NCBI GenBank assembly: GCA_020845955.1 | Contig: JADLEU010000145.1 | Location: forward strand, 1-41,930 | Direction of reading: 5' to 3' | From: Anaerolineales bacterium | Lineage (GTDB): Bacteria; Chloroflexota; Anaerolineae; Anaerolineales; UBA6663 | DNA: 41,930 nt | Shown here: in pieces, positions 31,761 through 39,930 of the stretch | Numbering within the stretch: position 1 is the first letter of the stretch | How the letters are laid out: each line of letters opens with the position of its first letter | Made by a program: the position numbers and the translations under genes | The notes under the pieces: model-generated | What the model saw: the letters and a program-made list of their open reading frames with translations, nothing else | Told to the model about the DNA's origin: nothing | The model's database searches: none

Positions 31761-32828
31761 ATGAAAGGTCTCATCCTCTCTGGCGGCAAGGGCACGCGTC
31801 TGCTGCCCCTCACCTATCGGCGCGCCAAACAGTTGATCCCGGTAGCAAACGAACCCGTGCTGTGCCGCGTCATCCGCGCCATCCGCGACGCGGGCATCAC
31901 CGAGGTGGGCATCGTGGTGGGCGATACCGAGCCTGAGATCCGCGAGGCCGTCAACGGCGGTGAGCGCTGGGGCGTAAACATCACCTATATCCGCCAGTCG
32001 GCCCCGGCCGGGCTGGCGCACGCCGTCAAGGAGGCGCTGCCATTCCTGGGCGACGACCGCTTTGTGATGTTCCTGGGCGACAACGTCATCCAGGGCGGCA
32101 TCAGCTCGCTGATCCGGCAGTTTGCCGACAGCGATTGGAACAGCCAGATCGTGCTGAAGCGCGTGCCCAACCCGCAGCAGTTCGGGGTGGCCGAGCTGAC
32201 CGCCGAGGGATCCATCCGGCGCCTGGTGGAAAAGCCCAAGCAGCCACCATCCGACCTGGCGCTGGTCGGGATTTATATGTTCGACCGGCACGTGCGCCAG
32301 GCAGTGGAGAGCATCCGGCCCTCGGCGCGCGGCGAGCTGGAAATCACCGACGCGATCCAGTGGTTGGTGGACCACGGCTTCCGGGTGCATCCCTATATCC
32401 ATGACGGCTGGTGGATCGACACCGGGAAGATGGCCGACATGCTGACGGCGAATGCCTATGTGCTGGACGAGCTGGCGCCCAGCAACGAGGGCCGGGTGGA
32501 CGAAAACTCAACCATTGGGCGGCGGGTGACCTTGCAGAAAGGGGCCGAGATCATCAGTAGCCAGGTGCGCGGCCCATCGATCATCGGCGAGAACACGCGC
32601 ATCATCAACAGCTACATCGGTCCCTATACCTCAATCTACAACGGCGTGGTCATCGAGAACAGCGAGATCGAGCACTCGATTGTGCTGGAGAACTCGCACA
32701 TTGAGAACGTCGGCGCCCGCATCCAGGACTCGCTGATCGGCCGCAACGCTCATGTGGCCCAGACCGTGCGCAAGCCGAAGTCGATCTGCCTGAACCTGGG
32801 AGACTATTCGCAGATCGATCTGGTATGA
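31761..32828 (+). CDS. rmlA: Glucose-1-phosphate thymidylyltransferase, long form
   Basis: RmlA joins dTTP and glucose-1-phosphate to give dTDP-glucose. The 355-residue protein starts MKGLILSGGKGTRLLPLT, the nucleotidyltransferase signature; VMFLGDNVIQGG, VEKPKQPPSDLALVGIYMF and GWWIDTGK follow. After about residue 240 there is a left-handed beta-helix tail (TIGRRVTLQKG, IIGENTRIINSYIGPY), giving the long type (about 355 residues) rather than the 290-residue enterobacterial type. AGGAG lies four bases before the ATG. It precedes rmlB by 69 bases. Confidence 0.94.
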   Translation: MKGLILSGGKGTRLLPLTYRRAKQLIPVANEPVLCRVIRAIRDAGITEVGIVVGDTEPEIREAVNGGERWGVNITYIRQSAPAGLAHAVKEALPFLGDDRFVMFLGDNVIQGGISSLIRQFADSDWNSQIVLKRVPNPQQFGVAELTAEGSIRRLVEKPKQPPSDLALVGIYMFDRHVRQAVESIRPSARGELEITDAIQWLVDHGFRVHPYIHDGWWIDTGKMADMLTANAYVLDELAPSNEGRVDENSTIGRRVTLQKGAEIISSQVRGPSIIGENTRIINSYIGPYTSIYNGVVIENSEIEHSIVLENSHIENVGARIQDSLIGRNAHVAQTVRKPKSICLNLGDYSQIDLV

Positions 32829-32897
32829 GGGCCGCGGTCCATCGACGGGGGCTGGCGAAGGACGAAGGGCGAACGGCGGCGAGGCATAGGCGATAAG

Positions 32898-33917
32898 ATG
32901 CAGAACATACTCGTCACGGGCGGCGCCGGGTTCATCGGCTCGAACTTTGTGCGCCATCTGCTGCGCGAATATCCCAGCTACCACGTGGTGGCCTACGACA
33001 AGCTGACCTACGCCGGCAACCTGAAGAACCTGCTGGAGGTGCACGACGAACCGCGCTACCGTTTCGTGCGCGGCGATATCGCCGATAAACACAGCCTGGC
33101 GCAGGCGATCCGCGAGCACAACATCGACACGATCGTCAACTTCGCGGCGGAGAGCCACGTGGACCGCTCGATCTTGGAGCCGGACGCCTTCATCCACACC
33201 GACGTGGTCGGCACTTACGTGCTGCTGGAGGCGGCGCGCCAGTTCCAGCTCGAACGATTTCACCAGGTGAGCACGGACGAGGTCTATGGCTCGATCCCGG
33301 AGGGCTTCTTCAAGGAAGGCGACCCGCTGGAGCCGAACAGCCCCTACTCGGCCAGCAAGGCGGGCGGGGAGCTGATGGTGCGCGCCTATCACGAGACCTA
33401 CGGCCTGAACACGGTCGTTACGCGCGGCAGTAACACCTTTGGACCCTACCAGTACCCGGAGAAGGTGGCGCCACTTTTCATCACGAACGCCATCGACGAT
33501 GAGCCCTTGCCGCTGTACGGCGACGGGCGGCAAGTGCGCGATTGGCTGTACGTGGAAGATCACTGCTCCGGCATTGACCTGGCGCTGCACCGCGGGGCGG
33601 CTGGCGAGGTTTACAATCTGGGCGGCGGCAACGAGCGCCACAACATCGACGTCACGCGATTGATTCTGAGGCTGCTCGGCAAGCCCGACAGTCTCATCCG
33701 GCCGGTCGCCGACCGCCCCGGCCATGATCGGCGCTATGCGCTGGACTGTGCCAGGCTGCGCGCGCTCGGCTGGCAGCCGGCCTGGGGTTTCGAGGCGGCC
33801 ATGGCCGAGACGGTTGCCTGGTACCGGCAAAATGAGTGGTGGTGGCGGCCGATCAAGAGCGGCGAGTTCAAAGCCTATTACCAGCAACAATACGGCCAGC
33901 GACTGACGGCCGGCTAG
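32898..33917 (+). CDS. rmlB: dTDP-glucose 4,6-dehydratase
   Basis: RmlB converts dTDP-glucose to dTDP-4-keto-6-deoxyglucose using bound NAD. The 339-residue extended SDR shows ILVTGGAGFIGSNFVRHLL (NAD site), NFAAESHVDRSI, STDEVYGSIPEG with the catalytic Asp-Glu pair, YSASKAGGE (YxxxK) and RGSNTFGPYQYPEK. These are all diagnostic for RmlB. It follows rmlA, so the dTDP-sugar pathway is begun here; RmlC is not found in the window and an RmlD-like gene is at 25215. Confidence 0.96.
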   Translation: MQNILVTGGAGFIGSNFVRHLLREYPSYHVVAYDKLTYAGNLKNLLEVHDEPRYRFVRGDIADKHSLAQAIREHNIDTIVNFAAESHVDRSILEPDAFIHTDVVGTYVLLEAARQFQLERFHQVSTDEVYGSIPEGFFKEGDPLEPNSPYSASKAGGELMVRAYHETYGLNTVVTRGSNTFGPYQYPEKVAPLFITNAIDDEPLPLYGDGRQVRDWLYVEDHCSGIDLALHRGAAGEVYNLGGGNERHNIDVTRLILRLLGKPDSLIRPVADRPGHDRRYALDCARLRALGWQPAWGFEAAMAETVAWYRQNEWWWRPIKSGEFKAYYQQQYGQRLTAG

Positions 33918-33933
33918 CCGTGCCGAGCACGGC
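33917..33933 (+). other. Short hairpin after rmlB
   Basis: GCCGTG (33917-33922) pairs with CACGGC (33928-33933), loop CCGAG. It begins on the last base of the rmlB stop codon and has no T tract; it may be a weak terminator. A 12-base palindrome GGCCCGCGGGCC follows at 33956-33967. Confidence 0.35.
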
Positions 33934-34027
33934 GGCGCGCCTGGCTGCCACGGGTGGCCCGCGGGCCTATCGGCGGCGCTGGCCGGCAGGCCGGGCGGGC
34001 GTCCTATTGCGCATGGCGCGGCTGTCA

Positions 34028-34056
34028 TTGACGGGCCTTATCGAGGGTGATAAAAT
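34028..34056 (+). promoter_or_regulatory. Citrate synthase promoter
   Basis: TTGACG (34028-34033) and TAAAAT (34051-34056) are exactly 17 bases apart. Predicted start near 34063 leaves a leader of about 125 bases before the ATG at 34188. Apart from this and the hairpin at 33917 I see nothing firm in the 33918-34187 gap. Confidence 0.65.
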
Positions 34057-34187
34057 CGCCGCCAATCATGGGCTGCTGCGCACCCCTCTGCAATAATCCG
34101 CCCAACAGAGTCCAACCCATTCTGCAATGCTGGCGGCGGGCTTCCGCGGCCGGCGTTGTTTTCACTTCGTATAAGGAGTAGATCGCT

Positions 34188-35336
34188 ATGAACATGACCC
34201 CCGCCGCTGCGCCGCCCTTCGCCAAAGGCCTGGTTGGTGTCGTGGCCGCACAGACCGCGCTTTCGTCGGTAGATGGGACGAATGGCGTCCTCACCTATCG
34301 CGGCTACAACATTCACGATCTGGCCGGCAAGGCCTCGTATGAAGAGGTTGTGCATCTGCTGCTGCGCGGCCACCTGCCCGCTCGCGCTGAGTTGGGCGCC
34401 TTGGACCAGTCCTTGAGAGGCAATCGCGGGCTGCCGCAGCCGGTATTGGACCACATCGCGGCGGCCCCGGCCGGGGCCACCCCGATGGACGTGCTGCGCA
34501 CGGCGGTGTCCATGCTGGCCTACTTCGAGGCCGAAACAGAAGACATCTCGGTGGAGGCCACGCTGCGCAAAGGCTTGCGACTGGTGGCGCAGTTCCCAAC
34601 CATTGTGGCCGCCATCCATCGGCGCCGCCAGGGCCAGGCGGCCGTGGCGCCTGATCCGGCGCTGGGGCACGCGGCCAACTTCCTCTACATGCTGCACGGC
34701 CAGGCGCAGAGCGATCTTCAGAACCAGGCGGCCAACCTATACCTGGTGCTGCTGGCTGATCACTCGCTGAATGCGTCGACGTTTACGGCGCGCGTGGCGG
34801 CCAGCACCAACGCCGACCTGCACGCCGCCGTCACCGCCGCTATTGGGGCGCTCAAGGGGAACCTGCACGGCGGCGCGGCCGAAGCCACCATGAACATGCT
34901 GCTGGAGATCGGCCCGATCGAGCAGGTGGACCCGTTTGTCGATCGGGCCTTTGAGACCAAGCGCAAGATCATGGGCATCGGGCACCGGATCTACAAGAGC
35001 GGCGACCCGCGCGCCCGGCACCTGCTGGAGTGGGCACGGCGGATGGAGGCGGCGCAGGGGCGCGGCGCCAATTACGTCGACATGGCCCTGGGCGTGGAGA
35101 GGGCTGTGCTGCGCCATAAGGAGTTGTATCCCAACGTGGACTTCTTCTCAGCGCCCATGCTCTATTACCTGGGCATTCCCACCGACCTGGATACGTGCGT
35201 CTTCGCGACTTCCCGCGTCGTAGGCTGGACCGCGCACGTCATCGAGCAATACAACGATGCTACGCTGATCCGGCCCGGCGCCGATTACGTCGGGCCGAAA
35301 GCGCAGAGCTATGTCGAGCTAGACAAGCGCGGCTAG
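34188..35336 (+). CDS. gltA: Citrate synthase
   Basis: The enzyme condenses acetyl-CoA and oxaloacetate to citrate at the entry of the TCA cycle. The 382-residue protein carries the catalytic triad equivalents H227 (GNLHGGAAE), H266 (GIGHRIYKSGDPRA) and D318 (NVDFFSAP), with a further conserved H192 in LADHSLNAS; spacing fits the family. The opening SSVDGTNGVLTYRGYNI is typical of the short bacterial type II-like enzymes that also include 2-methylcitrate synthases, so substrate preference is not certain. AAGGAG lies ten bases before the ATG. It has its own promoter and looks monocistronic, closed by a long inverted repeat. Confidence 0.94.
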   Translation: MNMTPAAAPPFAKGLVGVVAAQTALSSVDGTNGVLTYRGYNIHDLAGKASYEEVVHLLLRGHLPARAELGALDQSLRGNRGLPQPVLDHIAAAPAGATPMDVLRTAVSMLAYFEAETEDISVEATLRKGLRLVAQFPTIVAAIHRRRQGQAAVAPDPALGHAANFLYMLHGQAQSDLQNQAANLYLVLLADHSLNASTFTARVAASTNADLHAAVTAAIGALKGNLHGGAAEATMNMLLEIGPIEQVDPFVDRAFETKRKIMGIGHRIYKSGDPRARHLLEWARRMEAAQGRGANYVDMALGVERAVLRHKELYPNVDFFSAPMLYYLGIPTDLDTCVFATSRVVGWTAHVIEQYNDATLIRPGADYVGPKAQSYVELDKRG

Positions 35337-35347
35337 CGCCAGTGAGT

Positions 35348-35382
35348 GCCGTGCGGTCCGCGCCAGGCGTGGACCGCACGGC
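35348..35382. terminator. Twelve-base-pair inverted repeat after citrate synthase
   Basis: GCCGTGCGGTCC (35348-35359) is perfectly complementary to GGACCGCACGGC (35371-35382) across an 11-base loop. It starts 11 bases after the citrate synthase stop. No T tract follows, so it would be an atypical terminator or an mRNA 3' stabiliser. Confidence 0.5.
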
Positions 35383-35414
35383 TGGGCGGCAGCGCTTCCA
35401 GGAACCCTGAGACG

Positions 35415-35738
35415 ATGCGCCTGGGTGATCCCCGTTTTGCAGACTTTCCCACGACGCCTGGCGCGGCGCAGCTGCGTTGGTACATCCGCAAGACCGCCCA
35501 GGGCACGCTGACGGTCCGCGAATTCCTGGCCGACTTCCGGGCGCTGCACGAGACGATCGAGCAGACCGGCGCTCCCGAATTCGCCTCGCAGGAAGAGGCG
35601 CGGGCGGTCTGGGATGCGCTGTGGGCGGTGGAGTTTTGCTCGACCGATCTCTCCAAGGAAGAAAACCCAGAGGATTGGTACAGTCCCGACGACGTGCTGG
35701 CGATCGTCAAGCGTTCGGCGACCAAGCTCGCGGCCTGA
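35415..35738 (+). CDS. Small acidic protein, unknown
   Basis: A 107-residue, probably all-helical acidic protein (RWYIRKTAQGTLTVREFLADF, EEARAVWDALWAVEFCSTD and EDWYSPDDVLAIVKR are shown as separate segments). The order of a helix ending in a REF-DF segment, a central WDALW helix and an Asp/Glu-rich segment is loosely reminiscent of colicin-type immunity proteins, but I cannot support that call. It begins at ATG 35415 and ends three bases before the next ATG, so it is probably co-translated with the Big_5/TolB gene. Confidence 0.6.
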   Translation: MRLGDPRFADFPTTPGAAQLRWYIRKTAQGTLTVREFLADFRALHETIEQTGAPEFASQEEARAVWDALWAVEFCSTDLSKEENPEDWYSPDDVLAIVKRSATKLAA

Positions 35739-35741
35739 AGC

Positions 35742-37193
35742 ATGGCGCTTTCGGCCTATGGCCCGCGCCGCGCGAGCAGTTGTTCGACCTGGTGGGCGGG
35801 ACTGGGCAGCCTGGGGCTGCTGCTGGGGTTGGGCCTGGCGGCCTTCGTTTCGCTCCCGCGCCTGACCGCCGTCTACCCGGCGAATGGGACCACCCAGGTC
35901 TCCGCGCGCGCTCCAATCAAGCTCGAATTCAGCCGGCCGATGGACACCACCTCGGTGGAGCAGGCCTTGGCGATCACGCCAGACGTTCCTGGCCGGCTGA
36001 CCTGGGTCGGGAATACGCTGATCTTTACACCGGCGCTGGCCTGGCCGCTAAATGCCACGATCAACGTCGCGTTGGCGGGCGCCCGCAGCCAGCGCGGGCT
36101 GCCGCTGTTGGGCGGGGAAGCCTGGTCGTTCCAGATCGGCACGCGGCGCCTGGCCTTCCTGGCCGGCAGCCAGAGGCCGAACCTGTGGGTGTTGCCGGTA
36201 GAGGCGGGCAGCTCGGCTCAGCCCCTAACGGACGAGCCGTACGGCATCTATGACTACGCCGTCAGCCCAGACGGCACGCGGATTGTCTACGCCGCGCGGC
36301 GCGCGGATGGCGGCGCCGATCTACGACAGATCAACGCCGACGGAAGCGGCCGGCGGGATGTGCTGGTGTGCTCCGGCGAGGCCTGTGTCTCGCCAGCGAT
36401 TGCCCCCGACGGCGAACGGCTGGCTTACCAGCGGCACGCGTTAGTGCCCGGATTGACGGGAGCGCTGGGGCTGGGGGCGGCGCACGTGTACGTGCGCCCG
36501 GTGGACGCGCCCGCCAATGATCCCGGCCAGCAGATGAGCGAGAACGAAGCGCGCTTTCCGCGCTGGGCGCCGGATGGGCGGCTGAGCTACCTGGACACCG
36601 GGCGTGAAGCGGTCGTGATCCACGACCTGGTGACTGGCGCGTTGAGCCTGATCCCAAACTCGTCTGGCGAGATGGGCGCTTGGTCGCCAGACGCCACGTT
36701 CATCGTCTATCCCGAGCTCGCTTTTCCAGCCGGCGCCGCGCGCGCCTCGGATCACCCTGGCCCGCCCGAAGCGGTGGGCGGTTTTTACACCTCCCTGACG
36801 CGCGTCACCATTGCCACCAACGTTCGGCAGACGCTGTCGGGGCCGGGCCTGGTCGACGACTCCTCGCCGGCCTTTTCGCCGAGCGGCGGCTGGCTGGCCT
36901 TTGGCCGCAAGCGGCCGGAAGGGGAACAATGGACGCTGGGGCGGCAGCTTTGGCTGATGCGGCCCGATGGCAGCGAAGCGCATGCATTAACCGCCGATCC
37001 ACTCTATAATCACAGCGCCTTTACCTGGAGCCCAGACGGCCAACTGCTGGCTTACATGCGCTTCAACACGGACAACCTGGAGGCCCCGGCCGAGATCTGG
37101 TTGACGAGTATTGACCCGGCCGGCCAGCTTGGGCCCGGCGCGGCGGGTCCGCGCCGGCTGACACAGGGCTATCTACCGGAGTGGCTGCCGTGA
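35742..37193 (+). CDS. Exported Big_5 / TolB-like beta-propeller protein
   Basis: A 483-residue envelope protein: one N-terminal membrane helix (about 19-39, LGSLGLLLGLGLAAFVSL), then a Big_5 (SbsA Ig-like) domain about 42-125 with YPANGTTQV and IKLEFSRPMDTTSVE, then TolB/WD40-like propeller blades carrying repeated SPDGTRIVYAA, APDGERLAYQ, SPSGGWLAFGR and SPDGQLLAYMR strands. It is probably anchored in the membrane with the propeller outside, binding a protein or glycan. Its TGA overlaps the GTG start of the redoxin gene. Confidence 0.85.
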   Translation: MALSAYGPRRASSCSTWWAGLGSLGLLLGLGLAAFVSLPRLTAVYPANGTTQVSARAPIKLEFSRPMDTTSVEQALAITPDVPGRLTWVGNTLIFTPALAWPLNATINVALAGARSQRGLPLLGGEAWSFQIGTRRLAFLAGSQRPNLWVLPVEAGSSAQPLTDEPYGIYDYAVSPDGTRIVYAARRADGGADLRQINADGSGRRDVLVCSGEACVSPAIAPDGERLAYQRHALVPGLTGALGLGAAHVYVRPVDAPANDPGQQMSENEARFPRWAPDGRLSYLDTGREAVVIHDLVTGALSLIPNSSGEMGAWSPDATFIVYPELAFPAGAARASDHPGPPEAVGGFYTSLTRVTIATNVRQTLSGPGLVDDSSPAFSPSGGWLAFGRKRPEGEQWTLGRQLWLMRPDGSEAHALTADPLYNHSAFTWSPDGQLLAYMRFNTDNLEAPAEIWLTSIDPAGQLGPGAAGPRRLTQGYLPEWLP

Positions 37194-37750
37194 ATCGAGC
37201 TGCCTCACGAGACCACCCAGGCGAACCGCATTATTGGCTCAACCGTTTAGCGCCTGATTTCACGCTGCCGATAGTCGATGGCGGCCGCCTGTCGCTGTCT
37301 GATCTGCGCGGCTTTATCGTCATCGTCAATTTCTGGTCGGCTGAATGTGCCTGGAGCCGGCGTGGTGATGTGCTGCTGGTCTATCGCGCGTTGACGTGGG
37401 AAACGCGCGGGGTGCGCGTGGTCGGCGTCGCCGCCAACGTGAATGAGCCCGAGATCCAGATCCGCTACGAGTTGCAGAGCCGTCACGTGCGCTACCCGCT
37501 GGCGCTCGATCTGGATCAGCGCGTGGCTGACCTGTACAAGGCCGAGGCCACGCCCCACTTCTTCGTGCTCGACCGCCAGGGGATCGTGCGTTACATCGGC
37601 GCATTGGACGATGCCACGCAGGACCGGCGCGACGGCAAGAACTTCTACCTGGATCAGGCCGTTACTGCGCTGCTGAACAATCGCTCGCCAGATCCAGCCT
37701 GGACTCCCGCCTATGGCTGCCCGTTGGTGCGCCAGCCGGCCGCGCGCTGA
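37190..37750 (+). CDS. Thioredoxin-fold redoxin with CxxS active site
   Basis: A 186-residue AhpC/TSA-TlpA-like protein: LAPDFTLPIVDGGRLSLSDL, IVIVNFWSAECAWSRR, then TPHFFVLDRQGIVRYIGALDD, which carries the cis-proline. The active site is C53-A-W-S56, so the second cysteine of CxxC is a serine; another cysteine occurs in YGCPLVR at the C-terminus, which recurs in this redoxin subfamily and may act as resolving residue. No signal peptide is evident, so it is likely cytoplasmic. I start at GTG 37190, overlapping the upstream stop as GTGA with GGAG eight bases before. Confidence 0.82.
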   Translation: MNRAASRDHPGEPHYWLNRLAPDFTLPIVDGGRLSLSDLRGFIVIVNFWSAECAWSRRGDVLLVYRALTWETRGVRVVGVAANVNEPEIQIRYELQSRHVRYPLALDLDQRVADLYKAEATPHFFVLDRQGIVRYIGALDDATQDRRDGKNFYLDQAVTALLNNRSPDPAWTPAYGCPLVRQPAAR

Positions 37751-37773
37751 CGGATCTCCAGACTGAAGGACGC

Positions 37774-38859
37774 ATGAAGGTTGAAACCCTGCTGGATGTG
37801 CTCGGGCTCGGGCTGCGCGTGGCGAGGACTGTTGTGAACCGCCAGGCTGCCAGGCCGAAGGTGCAAACAGGCGCCCGGCTGGCGCGGCGCGTATTGCCCG
37901 CGACGGAGGCGGCGCTGCAGCGCGCGGCTCCACGGGCGCGCGCCGGCCGGGCGCGCCAGCGGGCTGAACGCCGGCGGTCGGCGTTGAGCCGGTTGGCCGC
38001 CACCACCGTGGGCGCCCTCGCGGCCGGCAGCGTCGCCTACGTCGTGGTTAAGGAGCAGCAGCGGGTCCGGGAGCGTTATCGCCCGCAGCGGGCGCCCTTC
38101 CCCGAGGCGCTGCTGGAAGTGCTGTCGGCGCCGGGCGGCGGCGGCCGGCTGACCTTTTCTCGCCAGAGCCTCAGCGATTCGCAGACGGGCGCCGAATATG
38201 GCGTGATCGACGGAATCCCCGATTTTATTGCGCCGGCCTCGCCGGCCGAGCAAATGGCCAGCGAGGACAGTTGGGTGCAGGACCTGGTGCGGCCGATGGC
38301 CCTGCTGATGTTGGGACGCAATCACACTGGCAACGCGGCCTATGCCGGGGCCATGGCAGCCGGCGTCGGCCAGGGCTGGGTGCTGTCGGTCCCGGCTGGG
38401 CGCGGCACGTACGAGGTCGAAATGGCGCGGGCCAACCCCCAGGCGCGCATCCTGTGCCTGAGCAACAATTGGGACGTGCTGCTGGAGGTGCGCCGGCGCG
38501 CTAACGCGGTCGGGCTGGGCAACCTGTTCTACGCGCGCGGCATCCCGCGCCTGCTGCCGCTGCAGGACCAGGTGTTCCACGGCGTGTGGACGGGCGGGGG
38601 GCTGCACCGCTACCCCGCGCCCGAGCGCGAACTGACGCAGATGATGCGGGTGGCGCGGCCGGGAGCGCTGGTGGCGGGCGTGTCCCTGGTGTTGGGGGGC
38701 CCGCCGGTGCGAGACAGCCTGCTGCGCCTGGGCGCGCGCTTTGCTCCCGGCCTGCACAGCCAGGCCGCCCACCTGGCGCTCCTGCAGGCGGCCGGGCTGC
38801 GCGACGTGCGCCTGGCCCGAGACGGCGCCTTTCTGCGCTTCAGCGCGGTCCGCCGTTAG
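37774..38859 (+). CDS. Membrane-tethered methyltransferase-like protein
   Basis: A 361-residue protein with a basic N-terminal 75 residues, a possible membrane helix about 73-92 (LAATTVGALAAGSVAYVVV), a Trm112-like segment ending GVIDGIPDFI near 150, and a class I methyltransferase-like domain from about 175. The SAM motif I is VLSVPAGRG instead of the common D-x-G-x-G, and the post-motif acidic residue is replaced in ILCLSNNW, so SAM binding is uncertain. The later VWTGGGLHRYP and RVARPGALVAGVSLV are typical of UbiE-type enzymes. It follows the redoxin gene by 23 bases. Confidence 0.65.
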   Translation: MKVETLLDVLGLGLRVARTVVNRQAARPKVQTGARLARRVLPATEAALQRAAPRARAGRARQRAERRRSALSRLAATTVGALAAGSVAYVVVKEQQRVRERYRPQRAPFPEALLEVLSAPGGGGRLTFSRQSLSDSQTGAEYGVIDGIPDFIAPASPAEQMASEDSWVQDLVRPMALLMLGRNHTGNAAYAGAMAAGVGQGWVLSVPAGRGTYEVEMARANPQARILCLSNNWDVLLEVRRRANAVGLGNLFYARGIPRLLPLQDQVFHGVWTGGGLHRYPAPERELTQMMRVARPGALVAGVSLVLGGPPVRDSLLRLGARFAPGLHSQAAHLALLQAAGLRDVRLARDGAFLRFSAVRR

Positions 38860-38952
38860 ACCCGCAAAAAACGATCAGGAGGACAGATACAAGCCCGGCC
38901 GTGGTGCGTATTAGGATTGGTCGAGCTGCTGGCGGCGGGTCGGATGGCAGCG

Positions 38953-39096
38953 CGGCCAGGAATGGCCGATCGAATGCATCCCACAGACTGATGAGGGATT
39001 GATGGCGCTCGGGGCTCAGGCCGGCCGGAGGCATTGGCGCGCCCCTATGACTGCTGGTAATTGCGCGATCAGGCCCCGGTGCAGCCGGCCTGGGCC
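38953..39096 (+). other. Intergenic structured region
   Basis: The 38860-39145 gap has no plausible gene but several stems: CGGCCA/TGGCCG with a GGAA (GNRA) tetraloop at 38953-38968; ATCCC/GGGAT at 38978-38999; and a 13-base-pair helix of GGCTCAGGCCGGC (39013-39025) with GCCGGCCTGGGCC (39084-39096), one T-G wobble. Together they could form a compact noncoding RNA or processed leader. A TAGAAT (39125-39130) just downstream may be the -10 of the next gene. Confidence 0.4.
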
Positions 39097-39145
39097 TCAG
39101 GCGCCTGGCGTTTGTCGAAGGCTGTAGAATAGTAAGGGCACGTCA

Positions 39146-39868
39146 ATGTCGAACGATCTCCACGTCCAGGAGCTATTGCCCGCCTACGTCATCGGCGCCC
39201 TGGAGGTCGAGGAGGCTCAAAGGGTCGACGAACACGTGCGGGCGTGTTCGCAATACCAGCGGGAGTTGGGCGAATACGCGGGGGCGGCGAAGGCGTTGGC
39301 GTTATGGGCCCCAGACGTCGCTCCCCGTCCTGAAGTCAAAGAGCGCCTGATGCAGCGCATCCGGGCGGCGCGCTCGGCCCCACCACCAGGGCGGCCTACG
39401 GCCCGCGCCTGGCCGCCCCGCTGGCTGGCGGTGTGGAGAACGGCCAGCGCGCTGCTCGTCGTGGCGCTGCTGGCCGCCAACCTGGCACTTTGGCAGCGCA
39501 CCCGAAACATCGACGCGATCGCAGCGCCGGGAGGAATGGTGGCCATTGCGCTGACGGCCAGCGACGCGCTGCCGGATGCCACGGGTTTTGTGTTGATCGG
39601 CGCCGATGGGCGTAACGGGGCGTTGGTCGTCGACCGCCTGCCGGCCCTGCCGGATGGCCAAACCTACCAGGTCTGGCTCATGCGCCAGGGCGAAGAAGCG
39701 AGTGGGGCGCTGTTCTCCACCGGTGAGGCCGGCTACCGCGGCGTGCGCCTGAAGGCGCCGCGCTCGCTTCTGGAGTACACCGCGGTCGACATCACGATCG
39801 AGCCTGCTGAGGGGAGCGCGCGCCCCACGGGGGTGCGGGTGCTGGGCGGCGCGCTGGTCATTCCATGA
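39146..39868 (+). CDS. RskA-like anti-sigma factor
   Basis: A 240-residue single-pass membrane protein. The N-terminal cytoplasmic region (HVQELLPAYVIGALE, DEHVRACSQYQREL) resembles the anti-sigma zinc-binding domain, but the HxxxCxxC motif reads H30-x3-C34-x2-Y37, losing the second cysteine. A membrane helix lies about 98-112 (ALLVVALLAANLALW) and the outer domain (about 125-240, VDRLPALPDGQTYQVWL, RPTGVRVLGGALVIP) matches the RskA anti-sigma-K domain. It should hold an ECF sigma factor, yet no sigma gene is adjacent. AAGG precedes the ATG. Confidence 0.82.
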   Translation: MSNDLHVQELLPAYVIGALEVEEAQRVDEHVRACSQYQRELGEYAGAAKALALWAPDVAPRPEVKERLMQRIRAARSAPPPGRPTARAWPPRWLAVWRTASALLVVALLAANLALWQRTRNIDAIAAPGGMVAIALTASDALPDATGFVLIGADGRNGALVVDRLPALPDGQTYQVWLMRQGEEASGALFSTGEAGYRGVRLKAPRSLLEYTAVDITIEPAEGSARPTGVRVLGGALVIP

Positions 39869-39894
39869 CCCTTCGAGCCGCTACCGGTCCGAAA

Positions 39895-39930
39895 CAGACA
39901 ACGACCCGCCGGACGGCGGGTCGTTGTCTG
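39895..39930. terminator. Perfect 16-base-pair stem-loop
   Basis: CAGACAACGACCCGCC (39895-39910) and GGCGGGTCGTTGTCTG (39915-39930) pair perfectly around GGAC. It begins 27 bases after the anti-sigma stop. The 3' arm is T-rich and on the minus strand it is followed by TTTCGG, so it may terminate in both directions despite lacking a long T tract. Confidence 0.7.

Noticed and set aside
34025-34294. Minus-strand open frame in the citrate synthase leader
   Set aside because: No recognisable domain or ribosome site, and it crosses a good plus-strand promoter and the start of citrate synthase.
38988-38994. CTGATGA resembling the hammerhead ribozyme core
   Set aside because: No matching GAAA segment and no third stem at the right positions.
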